NCBI RefSeq assembly: GCF_001010285.1
Contig: NZ_CP011104.1
Coordinates: 3,968,001 to 4,032,000, forward strand
Length of the DNA: 64,000 nt
Direction: 5' to 3'
Source of the DNA: Photorhabdus thracensis
GTDB lineage: Bacteria; Pseudomonadota; Gammaproteobacteria; Enterobacterales; Enterobacteriaceae
How positions within the stretch are numbered: position 1 is the first letter of the stretch; each line of letters begins with the position of its first letter. A program made the translations under genes and the position numbers. Shown piece after piece: positions 41,363-50,424 of this stretch. A model generated the notes under the pieces. It was not told the DNA's origin. It made no database searches and worked only from the letters and a program-made list of their open reading frames with translations.

Positions 41363-42826
41363 TTGACGGAACTGATTAACTTCTTTAACAACATCCTTTG
41401 GGGCTCCGTACTGATTTATCTTCTTCTTGGGGCCGGTGTTTACTTCACTATATGTACAGGTTTTATACAGATACGCCACTTTGGGCATATGTTTTCAGTA
41501 CTGAAAAACAGTAAAAAATCTGACAGTGCGGGTATTTCATCATTTCAAGCGTTGTGTACCAGTTTAGCTGCACGGGTAGGTACGGGTAATCTTACCGGTG
41601 TGGCAATCGCTTTAACGGCGGGTGGGCCTGGCGCCATTTTTTGGATGTGGGTTGTTGCCCTGATTGGGATGGCGACCTCTTTTATTGAGAGCACACTTGC
41701 CCAGCTGTACAAGACAAAAGACGATAAGGGGAATTACCGCGGCGGCCCGGCCTATTACATGGAAAAAGGGCTTGGGGTACGCTGGATGGGCATTATGTTC
41801 TCCATATTCCTTATTATTGCTTTTGGTCTGGTATTTAATGCTGTTCAGGCAAATTCAATTGTTCAGGCTGCTGCTTTCGCGTTTAATTTTAATCCGTTAT
41901 ATGTTGGTATTGGGCTGGTGATCCTTAGCGGGGCCATTATTTTTGGTGGCTTGCGTTCTATTGCCAGAGTTGCGGAGTTGGTTGTTCCTTTCATGGCAGC
42001 AGCTTATCTTATCCTGGCGTTTTGGGTCGTCGGGCATAATTTTGAACGAATGCCGGAAGTGTTTGCATTGATTTTCAAAAGTGCATTCGGTTTGCAGGAA
42101 GCGGTTGCAGGAACCGTTGGTTACGGTGTTGCGCAGGCAATGACGCAAGGTGTCCAGCGAGGATTGTTTTCAAATGAAGCGGGGATGGGTTCAGCCCCTA
42201 ATGCAGCTGCATCCGCATCTCCATATCCTCCTCATCCGGCATCTCAGGGGTATGTGCAAATGCTGGGTGTCTTTATGGATACTCTCGTTATCTGTAGTGC
42301 TACCGCTGTTATCATCCTTTCATCGGGTGTGCTTGATGGTGATATTTCAGGAATAAGTGGAATAGAGCTGACTCAGCGGGCATTATCCTCAGCGGTCGGT
42401 GATTGGGGATCTGAGTTTATCGCGTTAGCTATCTTCTTTTTCGCCTTCACATCAATCATTGCGAATTATGCTTACGCTGAAAGCAATATTGTATTCCTTG
42501 AACGTAATCATACTGCGGGCCTGGTGATCCTCCGTCTGGCGGCATTAGGTATGGTGATGTTTGGCGCGTTGGCTGAATTGCCTTTAGTTTGGAAAATGGC
42601 TGATTTATCTATGGCATTGATGGCAATTACCAATCTAACTGCTATTTTGTTACTTTCCGGCGTCGCATTTAAACTTGCAAGAGATTATAACCAGCAGAGA
42701 CGTGCCGGTAAGTTGCCGACATTTGATATCAATCAATATCCTGAGATTCAGCAAAAGGTTGAAGTTGGTATTTGGGAGGAAACAGCAAGTCGCGCCCACG
42801 CGAATCAAGCGACCGAGCACAAGTGA
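41363..42826 (+). CDS. Sodium:alanine symporter family (AGCS) transporter
   Basis: 487 residues with about 10-11 membrane helices, similar to E. coli YaaJ and Bacillus AlsT. Family signatures visible are GTGNLTGVAIALTAGGPGA, GGPAYYMEKGLG and NEAGMGSAPNAAA, which line the substrate and sodium path. It would import alanine or glycine (or in some members glutamine) with Na+. The start is TTG at 41363 after AAGGGGAAA; it is kept because the residues after it align with the YaaJ N terminus. Confidence 0.92.
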   Translation: MTELINFFNNILWGSVLIYLLLGAGVYFTICTGFIQIRHFGHMFSVLKNSKKSDSAGISSFQALCTSLAARVGTGNLTGVAIALTAGGPGAIFWMWVVALIGMATSFIESTLAQLYKTKDDKGNYRGGPAYYMEKGLGVRWMGIMFSIFLIIAFGLVFNAVQANSIVQAAAFAFNFNPLYVGIGLVILSGAIIFGGLRSIARVAELVVPFMAAAYLILAFWVVGHNFERMPEVFALIFKSAFGLQEAVAGTVGYGVAQAMTQGVQRGLFSNEAGMGSAPNAAASASPYPPHPASQGYVQMLGVFMDTLVICSATAVIILSSGVLDGDISGISGIELTQRALSSAVGDWGSEFIALAIFFFAFTSIIANYAYAESNIVFLERNHTAGLVILRLAALGMVMFGALAELPLVWKMADLSMALMAITNLTAILLLSGVAFKLARDYNQQRRAGKLPTFDINQYPEIQQKVEVGIWEETASRAHANQATEHK

Positions 42827-43079
42827 GATACAAGGACGGAAGGTATAGTTAATATTATTTAATGATATAGAAGCTGGTTACCTTTTACGTCTTGCTTATT
42901 ATTTTTGCCTTATTCCTATCTAACTTATGGGAATAAGGCGTTTTCTGCTGTGTTTTATATCAAGAATAAAGCTGATAATTTTGTAAAAAAATCATATAAA
43001 ATATAAAATTTATTTTGTATTCATTTGATTTCTTTGTGTTATTATATTGTTTTCAATTAATAGGTGGGACAGGGAGATT

Positions 43080-43907
43080 ATGAAAAAGATCATATTGGTT
43101 GGCTTATTTATGTTATTGGCCGGGTGTTCCAGCCAACGTCATCTGGAAGATCGGGGCACTTATAAAGTTGATAGCTCTTTTCCTTCGAAAAGTCAGAATG
43201 ACAGAGTAAGGTTTTTGGTGTTCCACTATACTGCCGTCAATGATCAGGATTCTTTACGTATATTGACTCAGGATGGTGTCAGTGCTCATTACCTGATCCC
43301 ATCGTTACCGAATTATGTGAGTGGGAAGCCGGTCATTCTGGAATTGGTTCCTGAAGGTAAGAGAGCATGGCATGCTGGTGTCAGTGCGTGGAATGGTCGA
43401 AAAGATTTGAATGACACATCAATTGGTGTTGAAATTGTCAATAAAGGATTTACGGAAAGGTTACTTGAGAAAGAGTGGTATCCGTTTAATGAGCAGCAGA
43501 TCGATCTGTTAACGCGTTTGGCGAAAGATATTATTCAGCGTTATGACATTGAGCCTGTAAATGTTATTGGTCACAGCGATATCGCACCGCTGAGAAAATA
43601 TGATCCAGGTAAACTTTTCCCGTGGAAGAACTTGGCTGAACAAGGTATCGGTGCATGGCCTGATGATGTAACAGTTGAAAAATATATGGCTGGCAGAAAA
43701 TGGAATGACATGGCTTCTGTTGCGTTGATACAGAAAACATTAGCTAAATATGGCTATACCATTCCACAAACGGGTGTACTTGATGAAGATACCCTTAGAA
43801 CAATCAGTGCATTCCAGATGCATTTCAGACCAGATGACATTAGTGGTAATCCCGATGCGCAAACTGAGTCAATAGCTCTGGCTCTGGTTGAGAAATATAA
43901 AGGGTAG
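43080..43907 (+). CDS. amiD: N-acetylmuramoyl-L-alanine amidase AmiD
   Basis: Outer-membrane lipoprotein amidase_2 enzyme that cuts the bond between MurNAc (or anhydroMurNAc) and L-Ala. 275 residues. Signal sequence ends in LLAGC with Cys16. Zinc ligands: His in FLVFHYTA, His in VNVIGHSDIAP and Asp in RKYDPG. A C-terminal peptidoglycan-binding domain (about 205-275) ends with AFQMHFRPDDISG, as in E. coli AmiD. ATG 43080 follows CAGGGAGA. Confidence 0.94.
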   Translation: MKKIILVGLFMLLAGCSSQRHLEDRGTYKVDSSFPSKSQNDRVRFLVFHYTAVNDQDSLRILTQDGVSAHYLIPSLPNYVSGKPVILELVPEGKRAWHAGVSAWNGRKDLNDTSIGVEIVNKGFTERLLEKEWYPFNEQQIDLLTRLAKDIIQRYDIEPVNVIGHSDIAPLRKYDPGKLFPWKNLAEQGIGAWPDDVTVEKYMAGRKWNDMASVALIQKTLAKYGYTIPQTGVLDEDTLRTISAFQMHFRPDDISGNPDAQTESIALALVEKYKG

Positions 43908-44319
43908 TTTGTCGTATTCAGTAAGATCGTGCCATAAAAGTTACTTTATTAGAGTGACTTTTATCGCATAGCTTTTCGATAATTAGCACGATAAAACTTT
44001 CATGGTTCGCTCTTCTGATTTCTCTTCACATTGTTTTAATCTGGAATCGCAGACTATTTCGGCAATGATCAATCAAGAATTTCCAATTTCATTTCCATTA
44101 TCTTGATTACAAATCTCTTTCATCATTACTTTTTATAACTAAATTATTTTAATAAACTAGTCGTCAGGCAGGATTGTAGAAATCCGGTCATAGTGGAATA
44201 ATAAAAAACTCAGTAATAATGCAATGTATATAAATGATCGCTGTTTTATTTTATAACGACGATTACTATCTTAAGTAATAGTCAGATGAAATAAAATTTT
44301 TGGGGACATAAGGTAAATA
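43908..44319. other. Intergenic region between amiD and a converging membrane-protein gene
   Basis: Contains an imperfect hairpin ATAAAAGTTAC/GTGACTTTTAT (43934-43964), a probable amiD terminator. No gene seen in the rest. Confidence 0.55.
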
Positions 44320-44748
44320 TTACCTTTTATTATTGTTTTTTCTTGCCGGAAGAGTAAATGCAAGAATGATCCCAACCAGGCTGATAAATGGCGAATAGAT
44401 CATTATTTTGTCAGAAAGATAGTTTGGTAACACACTGCATAGATAGATAAAAATAGATATTGGCCAGCCATATAATCCCGCCCCATTCAATCGGAAAGCG
44501 GTTTTCATGATTAAATAGTAAATAGTGGCGAAGGAGCACATTGCCCATAAACCAATAGAGATCATATACAGCCATACAGATAATCCATATTGCATATAGG
44601 CTGCATAATTGTTTTCTGCCAGATAACCAGAGAGGAAAATCAGCATTCCGAGGATAACAGCCGCTGTAATAAAGCTGATAATATAATCTTTCCTATTCAA
44701 TTTTTGTCTGAAATAGTTTTTTATTGAGCTAACTAGAGAATCATCCAT
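44320..44748 (-). CDS. Small integral membrane protein, unknown function
   Basis: 142 residues with four predicted hydrophobic helices (about 22-42, 53-78, 92-107, 117-133), a charged N terminus and a KNNNKR C terminus. Not recognised. Layout is similar to small DUF805-like membrane proteins but no motif supports that. No good ribosome site beyond AGGT-like sequence; the ORF length in AT-rich DNA and the clear hydropathy pattern support it. Confidence 0.6.
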   Translation of the reverse strand: MDDSLVSSIKNYFRQKLNRKDYIISFITAAVILGMLIFLSGYLAENNYAAYMQYGLSVWLYMISIGLWAMCSFATIYYLIMKTAFRLNGAGLYGWPISIFIYLCSVLPNYLSDKIMIYSPFISLVGIILAFTLPARKNNNKR

Positions 44749-44963
44749 AAGTAACAGTCAGGTAAATAAGAATAGAATAGATAATAACTGATCTAATGAT
44801 GGTATGAACAGGAAAACATAAGTCAGATATTAGATGAAAATATTTCAAAAGTAATTCTATGATTTAATATGTGGGAATAAGGTGATGATTGTTAAATTAT
44901 ATGATAGTTTGTGTTCTTTATGATCTCTCTGGTGTTTCAGTCATTCTTTGGAGAACCCGACAA

Positions 44964-45464
44964 ATGATTATTCGTTTATCTAAGGTCTTGCTGGTCTGTG
45001 CAATAGCGCTGTTTGCTACATTGGTCGCTTTTGGCAATATCACAGACTATGGTACTAATTTCGTGTTTGTACAGCATGTATTGATGATGGATACCATTTT
45101 CCCTGATGCGACCATCACCTATCGTGCAATCCATTCACCGGTGTTACATCACATTAGTTATATTGTCATTATTTCTTTAGAAACGTTAACCGCGGTGTTC
45201 TGTTGGATTGGTGGTATCCGTTTACTGGCGAATTTGAAATCTGATGCTGCTGTCTTCAATAAAAAGAAAGCTATTGCGATAGCTGGCCTGACCCTGGGTT
45301 TTCTAACCTGGCAGGTGGCATTTATGTCAATTGGTGGTGAATGGTTTGGGATGTGGATGTCTAAACAATGGAATGGAGTGTCCAGCGCTTTCCGTTTCTT
45401 TGTCACTATCATTTTGGTATTGATTTATTTGATACAGCGTGACAGGGAACTAGACCAAGAATAA
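44964..45464 (+). CDS. DUF2165 family small membrane protein
   Basis: 166 residues with four hydrophobic helices. The segment ITDYGTNFVFVQHVLMMDTIFP is the conserved periplasmic loop of DUF2165, and GEWFGMWMSKQWNG matches the loop before the last helix. Function unknown. The start MIIRLSK at 44964 follows GGAGA and leaves a correct first helix; earlier in-frame codons lack a ribosome site. yddG begins 3 bases after its stop, so the two are co-transcribed. Confidence 0.8.
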   Translation: MIIRLSKVLLVCAIALFATLVAFGNITDYGTNFVFVQHVLMMDTIFPDATITYRAIHSPVLHHISYIVIISLETLTAVFCWIGGIRLLANLKSDAAVFNKKKAIAIAGLTLGFLTWQVAFMSIGGEWFGMWMSKQWNGVSSAFRFFVTIILVLIYLIQRDRELDQE

Positions 45465-45466
45465 AT

Positions 45467-46372
45467 ATGAGGATCGATGTGAAAACAAGGATCGAACAAC
45501 ACAAAGCGACAATATACGGAGTCCTGGCGATTGTGTTGTGGAGTGCAATTGTCGGATTGATAAGAAGTGTTAGTGAAAGTTTTGGGCCTGTAGGTGGCGC
45601 AGCGCTTATTTATACTGTTGGCGCAATTTTTCTGGTTTTGCTAATTGGTTTCCCAAAAATCAGCACTTTTCCCAGAGTCTATTTGTGGCTTGGGAGTTTA
45701 CTATTTGTCGGTTATGAAATCTGTTTATCACTTTCATTAGGTTTTGCCAATAATCGTGCTCAGGCAATTGAATTGGGTATGGTTAACTATTTATGGCCGG
45801 GTTTTACTGTCTTATTGGCGGTCATTGTTAATAAGCAGAAAGTGAACGGGTGGCTCTACCCTGGTTTGTTATTGTCTATTCTGGGGATTGGTTGGGTGAT
45901 GAGCGGTGATAATGGCTGGTCATTCAGGCAGATGGTGGAGAATATCCAGAGTAATCCATTAAGCTATGGGTTGGCTTTTGCTGGTGCAATTATCTGGGCG
46001 GTGTATTGTAACATTACAAAAATCATGGCGGCGGGTAAGAATGGCATGACGCTGTTTTTTATCTTGACGGCTTTTGCATTATGGATTCAATACTTTTTCA
46101 CATCTCCACCTGAAATGGTGATAACTCTTCGTAGTGTCAGCATATTACTGTTTGCCGGAGCGGCTATTGGTGTGGCGAATGCTGCCTGGACAGTCGCAAT
46201 CATCAGAGGGCATGTTGCATTATTGGCTACGTTATCTTATTTCACGCCGATTATCTCTACCGCTTTTTCATCCTTACTGCTGAGTACCGCACTCTCTTTT
46301 TCATTTTGGCAAGGTGTGCTAATGGTCACAGTCGGATCAATTGTCTGTTGGTTAGCGACCAGAGCCAAATAA
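45467..46372 (+). CDS. yddG: Aromatic amino acid exporter YddG (EamA family)
   Basis: Drug/metabolite transporter with ten helices as two EamA repeats. 301 residues. High similarity by eye to E. coli YddG: AIVLWSAIVGLIRSVSE, GPVGGAALIY, LGMVNYLWPG, GDNGWSF, YFTPIISTAFSSLLLS. In E. coli it exports phenylalanine and other aromatic amino acids. With pheP (phenylalanine uptake) less than 2 kb away, both directions of aromatic amino acid transport are encoded here. Confidence 0.9.
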   Translation: MRIDVKTRIEQHKATIYGVLAIVLWSAIVGLIRSVSESFGPVGGAALIYTVGAIFLVLLIGFPKISTFPRVYLWLGSLLFVGYEICLSLSLGFANNRAQAIELGMVNYLWPGFTVLLAVIVNKQKVNGWLYPGLLLSILGIGWVMSGDNGWSFRQMVENIQSNPLSYGLAFAGAIIWAVYCNITKIMAAGKNGMTLFFILTAFALWIQYFFTSPPEMVITLRSVSILLFAGAAIGVANAAWTVAIIRGHVALLATLSYFTPIISTAFSSLLLSTALSFSFWQGVLMVTVGSIVCWLATRAK

Positions 46373-46436
46373 TACCTGTGAAGCTAGGATCCCAGGGATA
46401 GGTATGAAGATGGGGTTAAATAGAGAATAAATCGCT

Positions 46437-46760
46437 TTACAGGAATTTATTTATCGCTATTGCCACCCCATCTTGTTCATTTGTTGCAGTAATAAACTGA
46501 GCGATATCTTTGACACCTTGTTCGGCATTACCCATTGCGACACCAACAGCGGCGAATTCGATCATTGCCAGATCATTATTATGGTCACCAATACACATAA
46601 TTTTATCTCTGGTGATACCGAGATGATCAGCCAACGGCTTTGACAGCAGTCCCTTTATTCATTTTATTGACATATCTCTCCCCTGAAAGTCTGGCAACCT
46701 GATTGTGGTATGGCTGCGTTTGTTGGGTAATTACCCGTTTAAAGGTGCTTTCTGGTTGTT
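46437..46760 (-). pseudogene. Cof/YidA-like HAD phosphatase, N-terminally deleted and frameshifted
   Basis: The 65-codon end MADHLGITRDKIMCIGDHNN through EFAAVGVAMGNA to the stop is the C terminus of a Cof-subfamily HAD phosphatase, including the metal-binding GDxxND motif (here GDHNND). Upstream the matching part NKGTAVKA lies in another frame, so a one-base shift occurred near 46638. The N-terminal nucleophile DxD domain and most of the cap are missing; the sequence meets the end of the araC-type gene at about 46763. Confidence 0.75.
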
Positions 46761-46763
46761 GTG

Positions 46764-47147
46764 TCATGAACAGTTGGTGGTGAAATGCAGAGGTTGTTTA
46801 ACCTCTAACTCAATATCTGGATTCTGCCGGAAATCATAGGGCGTTATGCCATACTCTTTACGGAACATATAAGTGAAATGAGATTGTGAGCCAAAGCCAA
46901 AATCCAGGGCGATATCAAAAATAGGCAAGGTGCTGTTTCTTAAAAGATGAACAGCACCGGCCAGACGTCGCTGGCGGATATATTTGCCAAGAGAAATTCT
47001 GGTAACTTCCTTGAATATTTTCTGCATGTGCCAAAGCGAATAGCCAGAGTAAGCAGCCAGTTCTTCCAGATGGATTACTCGGCCAAGGTGATTCTCGATC
47101 CATTTGCTGAGAGCGTATACAAGTGCTAAGTGATTATCCTGTGGCAT
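46764..47147 (-). CDS. AraC-family regulator (MarA/SoxS/RamA-like, single domain)
   Basis: 127 residues, only the two helix-turn-helix units of the family with no sensing domain, as in MarA, SoxS, RamA and Proteus PqrA. First HTH near LAAYSGYSLWHMQKIFKE, second near IFDIALDFGFGSQSHFTYMFRKEYGITP, which is the AraC signature. Such proteins activate efflux and stress genes and are controlled by their own level. The start at the ATG (47147) is preferred over TTG 47153. Which member it is cannot be told; the mar/sox box targets are not identified here. Confidence 0.88.
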   Translation of the reverse strand: MPQDNHLALVYALSKWIENHLGRVIHLEELAAYSGYSLWHMQKIFKEVTRISLGKYIRQRRLAGAVHLLRNSTLPIFDIALDFGFGSQSHFTYMFRKEYGITPYDFRQNPDIELEVKQPLHFTTNCS

Positions 47148-47472
47148 TAACAATTTTGTTCTAGTTGAAAGTGAAAGGAAGTATACACAACTTTTTCCGA
47201 TTTTTCTAAAGATGACAAAGTGTTGACATAGCGATTCAAATTATAACTAAATGTGATAATTGATTTTTTTATGCTGATGAATAGAATCCACATAATGAGT
47301 ATTTGTTTAAATTCGTTTTGGTACATTGCTGTCATAAAACTGTGAGCCAGTACGATTTTTTCACAAAGGAAAACATAAGATGAATATTTTTCCTGTTGCA
47401 CTATTGTAAAATATCATTTTCCAATTTTATTCTTAACATATTGCGTACTGACCGAACTTGAAGGAAACAGAA
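47148..47472. other. Divergent regulatory region between araC-type gene and mgrB
   Basis: Serves both the regulator (minus) and mgrB (plus). It holds the PhoP-box-like site at 47304-47320 and a long mgrB leader. AT-rich; no other gene. Confidence 0.55.
47304..47320 (+). promoter_or_regulatory. Possible PhoP box and -10 element for mgrB
   Basis: TGTTTA-AATTC-GTTTTG resembles the PhoP direct repeat (T/G)GTTTA-N5-(T/G)GTTTA, the first half perfect and the second with two mismatches. A CATAAA at 47333-47338 lies 12 bases further, the spacing of PhoP-activated promoters where PhoP replaces the -35. The leader to mgrB would be about 130 bases. Confidence 0.4.
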
Positions 47473-47616
47473 TTGGATATAAAAAAAACCATTGCAATCT
47501 TAGTATTACTTGGAATATGTCTATTCTTGTATCTGTTAGCTTTGGATAGCTACTGTGATCAGGGTGAAAAGTTTGATTCAGGTATTTGTTTTGTGACCCG
47601 GTATCTGCCTTTCTAA
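47473..47616 (+). CDS. mgrB: PhoQ-inhibiting small membrane protein MgrB
   Basis: 47-residue membrane peptide, the same length as E. coli MgrB. The N terminus MDIKKTIAILVLLGICLFLY is a cytoplasmic tag plus one membrane helix; the periplasmic part YCDQGEKFDSGICFVTRYLPF keeps the conserved CDQ, the SGIC with the second Cys, and the aromatic C-terminal end (E. coli: [20 protein letters not shown]). The two cysteines form the disulfide needed for function in E. coli. MgrB binds PhoQ in the inner membrane and lowers its kinase activity, giving feedback on the PhoP regulon. Start is TTG 47473, six bases after AAGGAAA; there is no ATG alternative. Too short for standard ORF cutoffs. Confidence 0.88.
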   Translation: MDIKKTIAILVLLGICLFLYLLALDSYCDQGEKFDSGICFVTRYLPF

Positions 47617-47763
47617 TTAGTTGCTGATACTCATCAGCCATTTTCCCATCATGTATCTGTGCTAACATATGCCTTCAATATCCACCCTTTAAATAAAGCA
47701 GATAAATGGGAAGTGGTTGTTTTCCCACTAATAATAAAATAAAAGTTGCAGCAAGAGGAAAAG

Positions 47764-49143
47764 ATGGCAGAACAATCGCAACGATCAACACTTAAACGCG
47801 GTTTAAAAAACCGGCATATTCAGCTTATTGCTTTGGGGGGGGCTGTCGGGACTGGATTGTTTCTCGGTATTGCGCAAACTATAAAAATGGCAGGTCCCTC
47901 CGTAATTTTAGGCTACGCTATCGCAGGCTTTATCGCATTTCTGATTATGCGTCAGCTGGGGGAAATGGTGGTTGAAGAGCCTGTAGCTGGGTCGTTTAGT
48001 CATTTTGCCTATAAATATTGGGGGGATTTTCCCGGTTTTTTATCGGGCTGGAATTACTGGATGATGTTTACTCTGGTTGGAATGGCAGAATTGACGGCTG
48101 TAGGGATATATATTCATTACTGGTGGCCTGATATTCCTACCTGGGTTTCTGCTACGGTATTCTTTGTCCTAATCAATACGGTAAATTTAATTAATGTCCG
48201 GTCATATGGTGAGACAGAATTCTGGTTTGCTATCATTAAAGTGACAGCAATTATCTGCATGATTGTTTTTGGGGCATACCTGTTAGTCAGCGGTAATGGC
48301 GGCCCACAGGCCAGTATTGCTAATCTTTGGCAATATGGCGGTTTTATGCCTAACGGGATCTCCAGCCTTATCATGGCAATGGCTGTGATTATGTTCTCTT
48401 TTGGTGGGTTGGAACTGGTTGGTATTACTGCTGCGGAAGCGGAGAATCCACGTATCAGTATTCCCAAGGCAACCAATCAGGTGGTATACAGAATATTGAT
48501 TTTCTATATTGGTTCTCTGACCGTGTTGTTGTCGCTTTATCCATGGGGCAATGTCATTGAAGGTGAAAGCCCATTTGTCATGATTTTTCATAACTTGGAT
48601 AGTTTCTGGGTGGCTAATGTTTTGAATGTTGTTGTTCTGACTGCCGCATTGTCCGTTTATAACAGCGGTGTATATTGTAACAGCCGGATGCTGTACGGTT
48701 TAGCAAAGCAAGGCAATGCCCCCGGAATGCTGAAAAAAGTTAATGAGAGTGGTGTTCCTACCAAAGCAATCGTGATGTCTGCATTGGCTACATCAATTGG
48801 TGTATTGATTAACTATGTCATGCCGGGTAAAGCATTTGAATTATTGATGGCGCTGGTGGTGACAACACTGGTTATTAACTGGGTCATGATCTGTATGGCG
48901 CATTTAAAATTCCGGGCAAAGAAAGTTAAAGAGGGGGTAGAACCTTCATTTAAAGCATTCTGGTACCCATTTAGTAATTATCTGTGTCTGGTTTTCCTGG
49001 TCTTTATACTGGTTATTATTTTGATGATGGACAGTATTCGTATTTCAGTCATTCTAATGCCATTTTGGATTGGTATTTTATGGCTCGGGTTTCTCATATC
49101 CCATTCCCGCAATAATAAAATGGAAACCATGAACCAGGGATAA
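47764..49143 (+). CDS. pheP: Phenylalanine-specific permease PheP (AroP/PheP group)
   Basis: Amino acid:proton symporter of the APC family with 12 helices, 459 residues. The N-terminal NRHIQLIALGGAVGTGLFLG is the group signature. Closer to PheP than to AroP at several points, for instance GMAELTAVGIYIHYWWPD, VRSYGETEFWFA, SPFVMIFHNLDS and YPFSNYLCLVFL. ATG 47764 follows AGAGGAAAAG; a start at 47746 is less well placed. Ends in a strong terminator shared with pagP. Confidence 0.88.
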   Translation: MAEQSQRSTLKRGLKNRHIQLIALGGAVGTGLFLGIAQTIKMAGPSVILGYAIAGFIAFLIMRQLGEMVVEEPVAGSFSHFAYKYWGDFPGFLSGWNYWMMFTLVGMAELTAVGIYIHYWWPDIPTWVSATVFFVLINTVNLINVRSYGETEFWFAIIKVTAIICMIVFGAYLLVSGNGGPQASIANLWQYGGFMPNGISSLIMAMAVIMFSFGGLELVGITAAEAENPRISIPKATNQVVYRILIFYIGSLTVLLSLYPWGNVIEGESPFVMIFHNLDSFWVANVLNVVVLTAALSVYNSGVYCNSRMLYGLAKQGNAPGMLKKVNESGVPTKAIVMSALATSIGVLINYVMPGKAFELLMALVVTTLVINWVMICMAHLKFRAKKVKEGVEPSFKAFWYPFSNYLCLVFLVFILVIILMMDSIRISVILMPFWIGILWLGFLISHSRNNKMETMNQG

Positions 49144-49172
49144 CATATACCTGGATTATCTCGATAAGGATG

Positions 49173-49205
49173 CCAGGCTGATGTCACCCACAGCCTGGTA
49201 TTTTT
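49173..49205. terminator. Bidirectional terminator between pheP and pagP
   Basis: CCAGGCTG and CAGCCTGG with an 11-base loop, followed on the plus strand by TATTTTTTAT; the two genes converge here. Confidence 0.85.
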
Positions 49206-49212
49206 TATCTGG

Positions 49213-49836
49213 TTACCATTGCCAGCGTAACCAGGCGAACAGAACGTTACCGTTATTATATGTGCCGGGAATGTATGTCCCCTGAAACGATAACCGATCA
49301 TATTCTATGGAGAATAGCGGTAGTGGGAGTGGAATAGGGACATAGTAATAATCATGACGGGCTGTGACACTTAAAGTGAAACCAATACCCATTCGGAAGC
49401 CATCTAAATCACTGGGTATCCACATTTTCTGAAACCCATAACCAATGATGGGTTCCAAACGGTTATGAGAATCCATAAAAGCCATAGCATAGAGAGAATG
49501 CCAGTCATTGTCTTCGTCGTAACGGTATTTACCATAACCGAAACCCCAGGGCCGCTCATTATATTTGTCAATTTTTTCTTCATCGTAGGTAAATCTGTTA
49601 TGCCAGGTAATTACCGGTAGATAAAGTTCATTACTGGGTGCATCCCAAGTGAGAGCGACATTATTGCTGAATTTTCCCCATAAACTGTCTGAACTGTTGC
49701 CATAACTGATGGGGGCATGGGATACCGTGGTTGTTAATGATTGATTGGCGGTATCTGCCGCTGTTGCAAATACTGTCCCGGATGAGACTACAAGAATGAC
49801 TGATAGGGCACGGGCTACAGTTAAATCAAACTTCAT
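49213..49836 (-). CDS. pagP: Lipid A palmitoyltransferase PagP
   Basis: Outer-membrane eight-stranded beta barrel that moves palmitate from a phospholipid to lipid A, giving resistance to cationic antimicrobial peptides. 207 residues from ATG 49836 (MKFDLTVARA), with a signal peptide likely cut after VFA. Catalytic His79 (ITWHNRF), Asp122 and Ser123 (AFMDSHNR) are in place; the C terminus ends in aromatic residues (AWLRWQW), the normal signal for outer-membrane insertion. Activated by PhoP in Salmonella. Confidence 0.93.
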   Translation of the reverse strand: MKFDLTVARALSVILVVSSGTVFATAADTANQSLTTTVSHAPISYGNSSDSLWGKFSNNVALTWDAPSNELYLPVITWHNRFTYDEEKIDKYNERPWGFGYGKYRYDEDNDWHSLYAMAFMDSHNRLEPIIGYGFQKMWIPSDLDGFRMGIGFTLSVTARHDYYYVPIPLPLPLFSIEYDRLSFQGTYIPGTYNNGNVLFAWLRWQW

Positions 49837-50424
49837 TATTTTATTGCTCCAATTTCCCAATGACATAAATTGGGAAGATCCTCTACATCATGCAAAATAT
49901 GACAAACATCTAAATTCAGAAATTCTACTCTTGCTATTTTCAATATCACTTAAACGAAAAATTAATATTAAGATGTTATATGTATTAAATGAGTATATTT
50001 AATACCGATATTTGGGCTGACGAATATTGGAAATGTATTGACTTTTTCTTTCACTCAAAGAGTGGTGATTCGCGCCTGTAGACATACCATAGATATAAAG
50101 ATTCTAATAATAAGACAGGCAAAATAAGTTAAAGTTATTTATGTGATTTGGGGTTTTGTTGAGTGGATAAACTGTAAGCTAATTAGGATAACCTTGGATT
50201 TTCAAATTTTTGCGGTTATGTTAAACAATAATTGTTGTTAAGAATTTTAAATATGTGCGTTAGCTCCATAGCTGATAAAAAATGGCTTGCCATCATATTA
50301 AGAATATGTGATAAATCGTTCGGGTAAACGAGGTACGGTTCTGTTAATAGCAGCAACTCGCTCTGGTTTTTATGTTGCGCCGAACGGCGAATTAGAATTA
50401 AGTGATCCAAAGGAAATTCTTAAA
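49837..50424. other. Divergent upstream regions of pagP and cspE
   Basis: The left half must hold the pagP promoter, the right half the cspE promoter and a long leader. From GTG 50308 an open frame of 39 codons runs without a stop into cspE; see findings. A short hairpin GCGCCGAACGGCG lies in it at about 50375-50388. Confidence 0.5.

Noticed and set aside
49951-49967. PhoP-box-like sequence upstream of pagP (minus strand)
   Set aside because: Only about nine of twelve bases fit and no -10 is found at the right distance.
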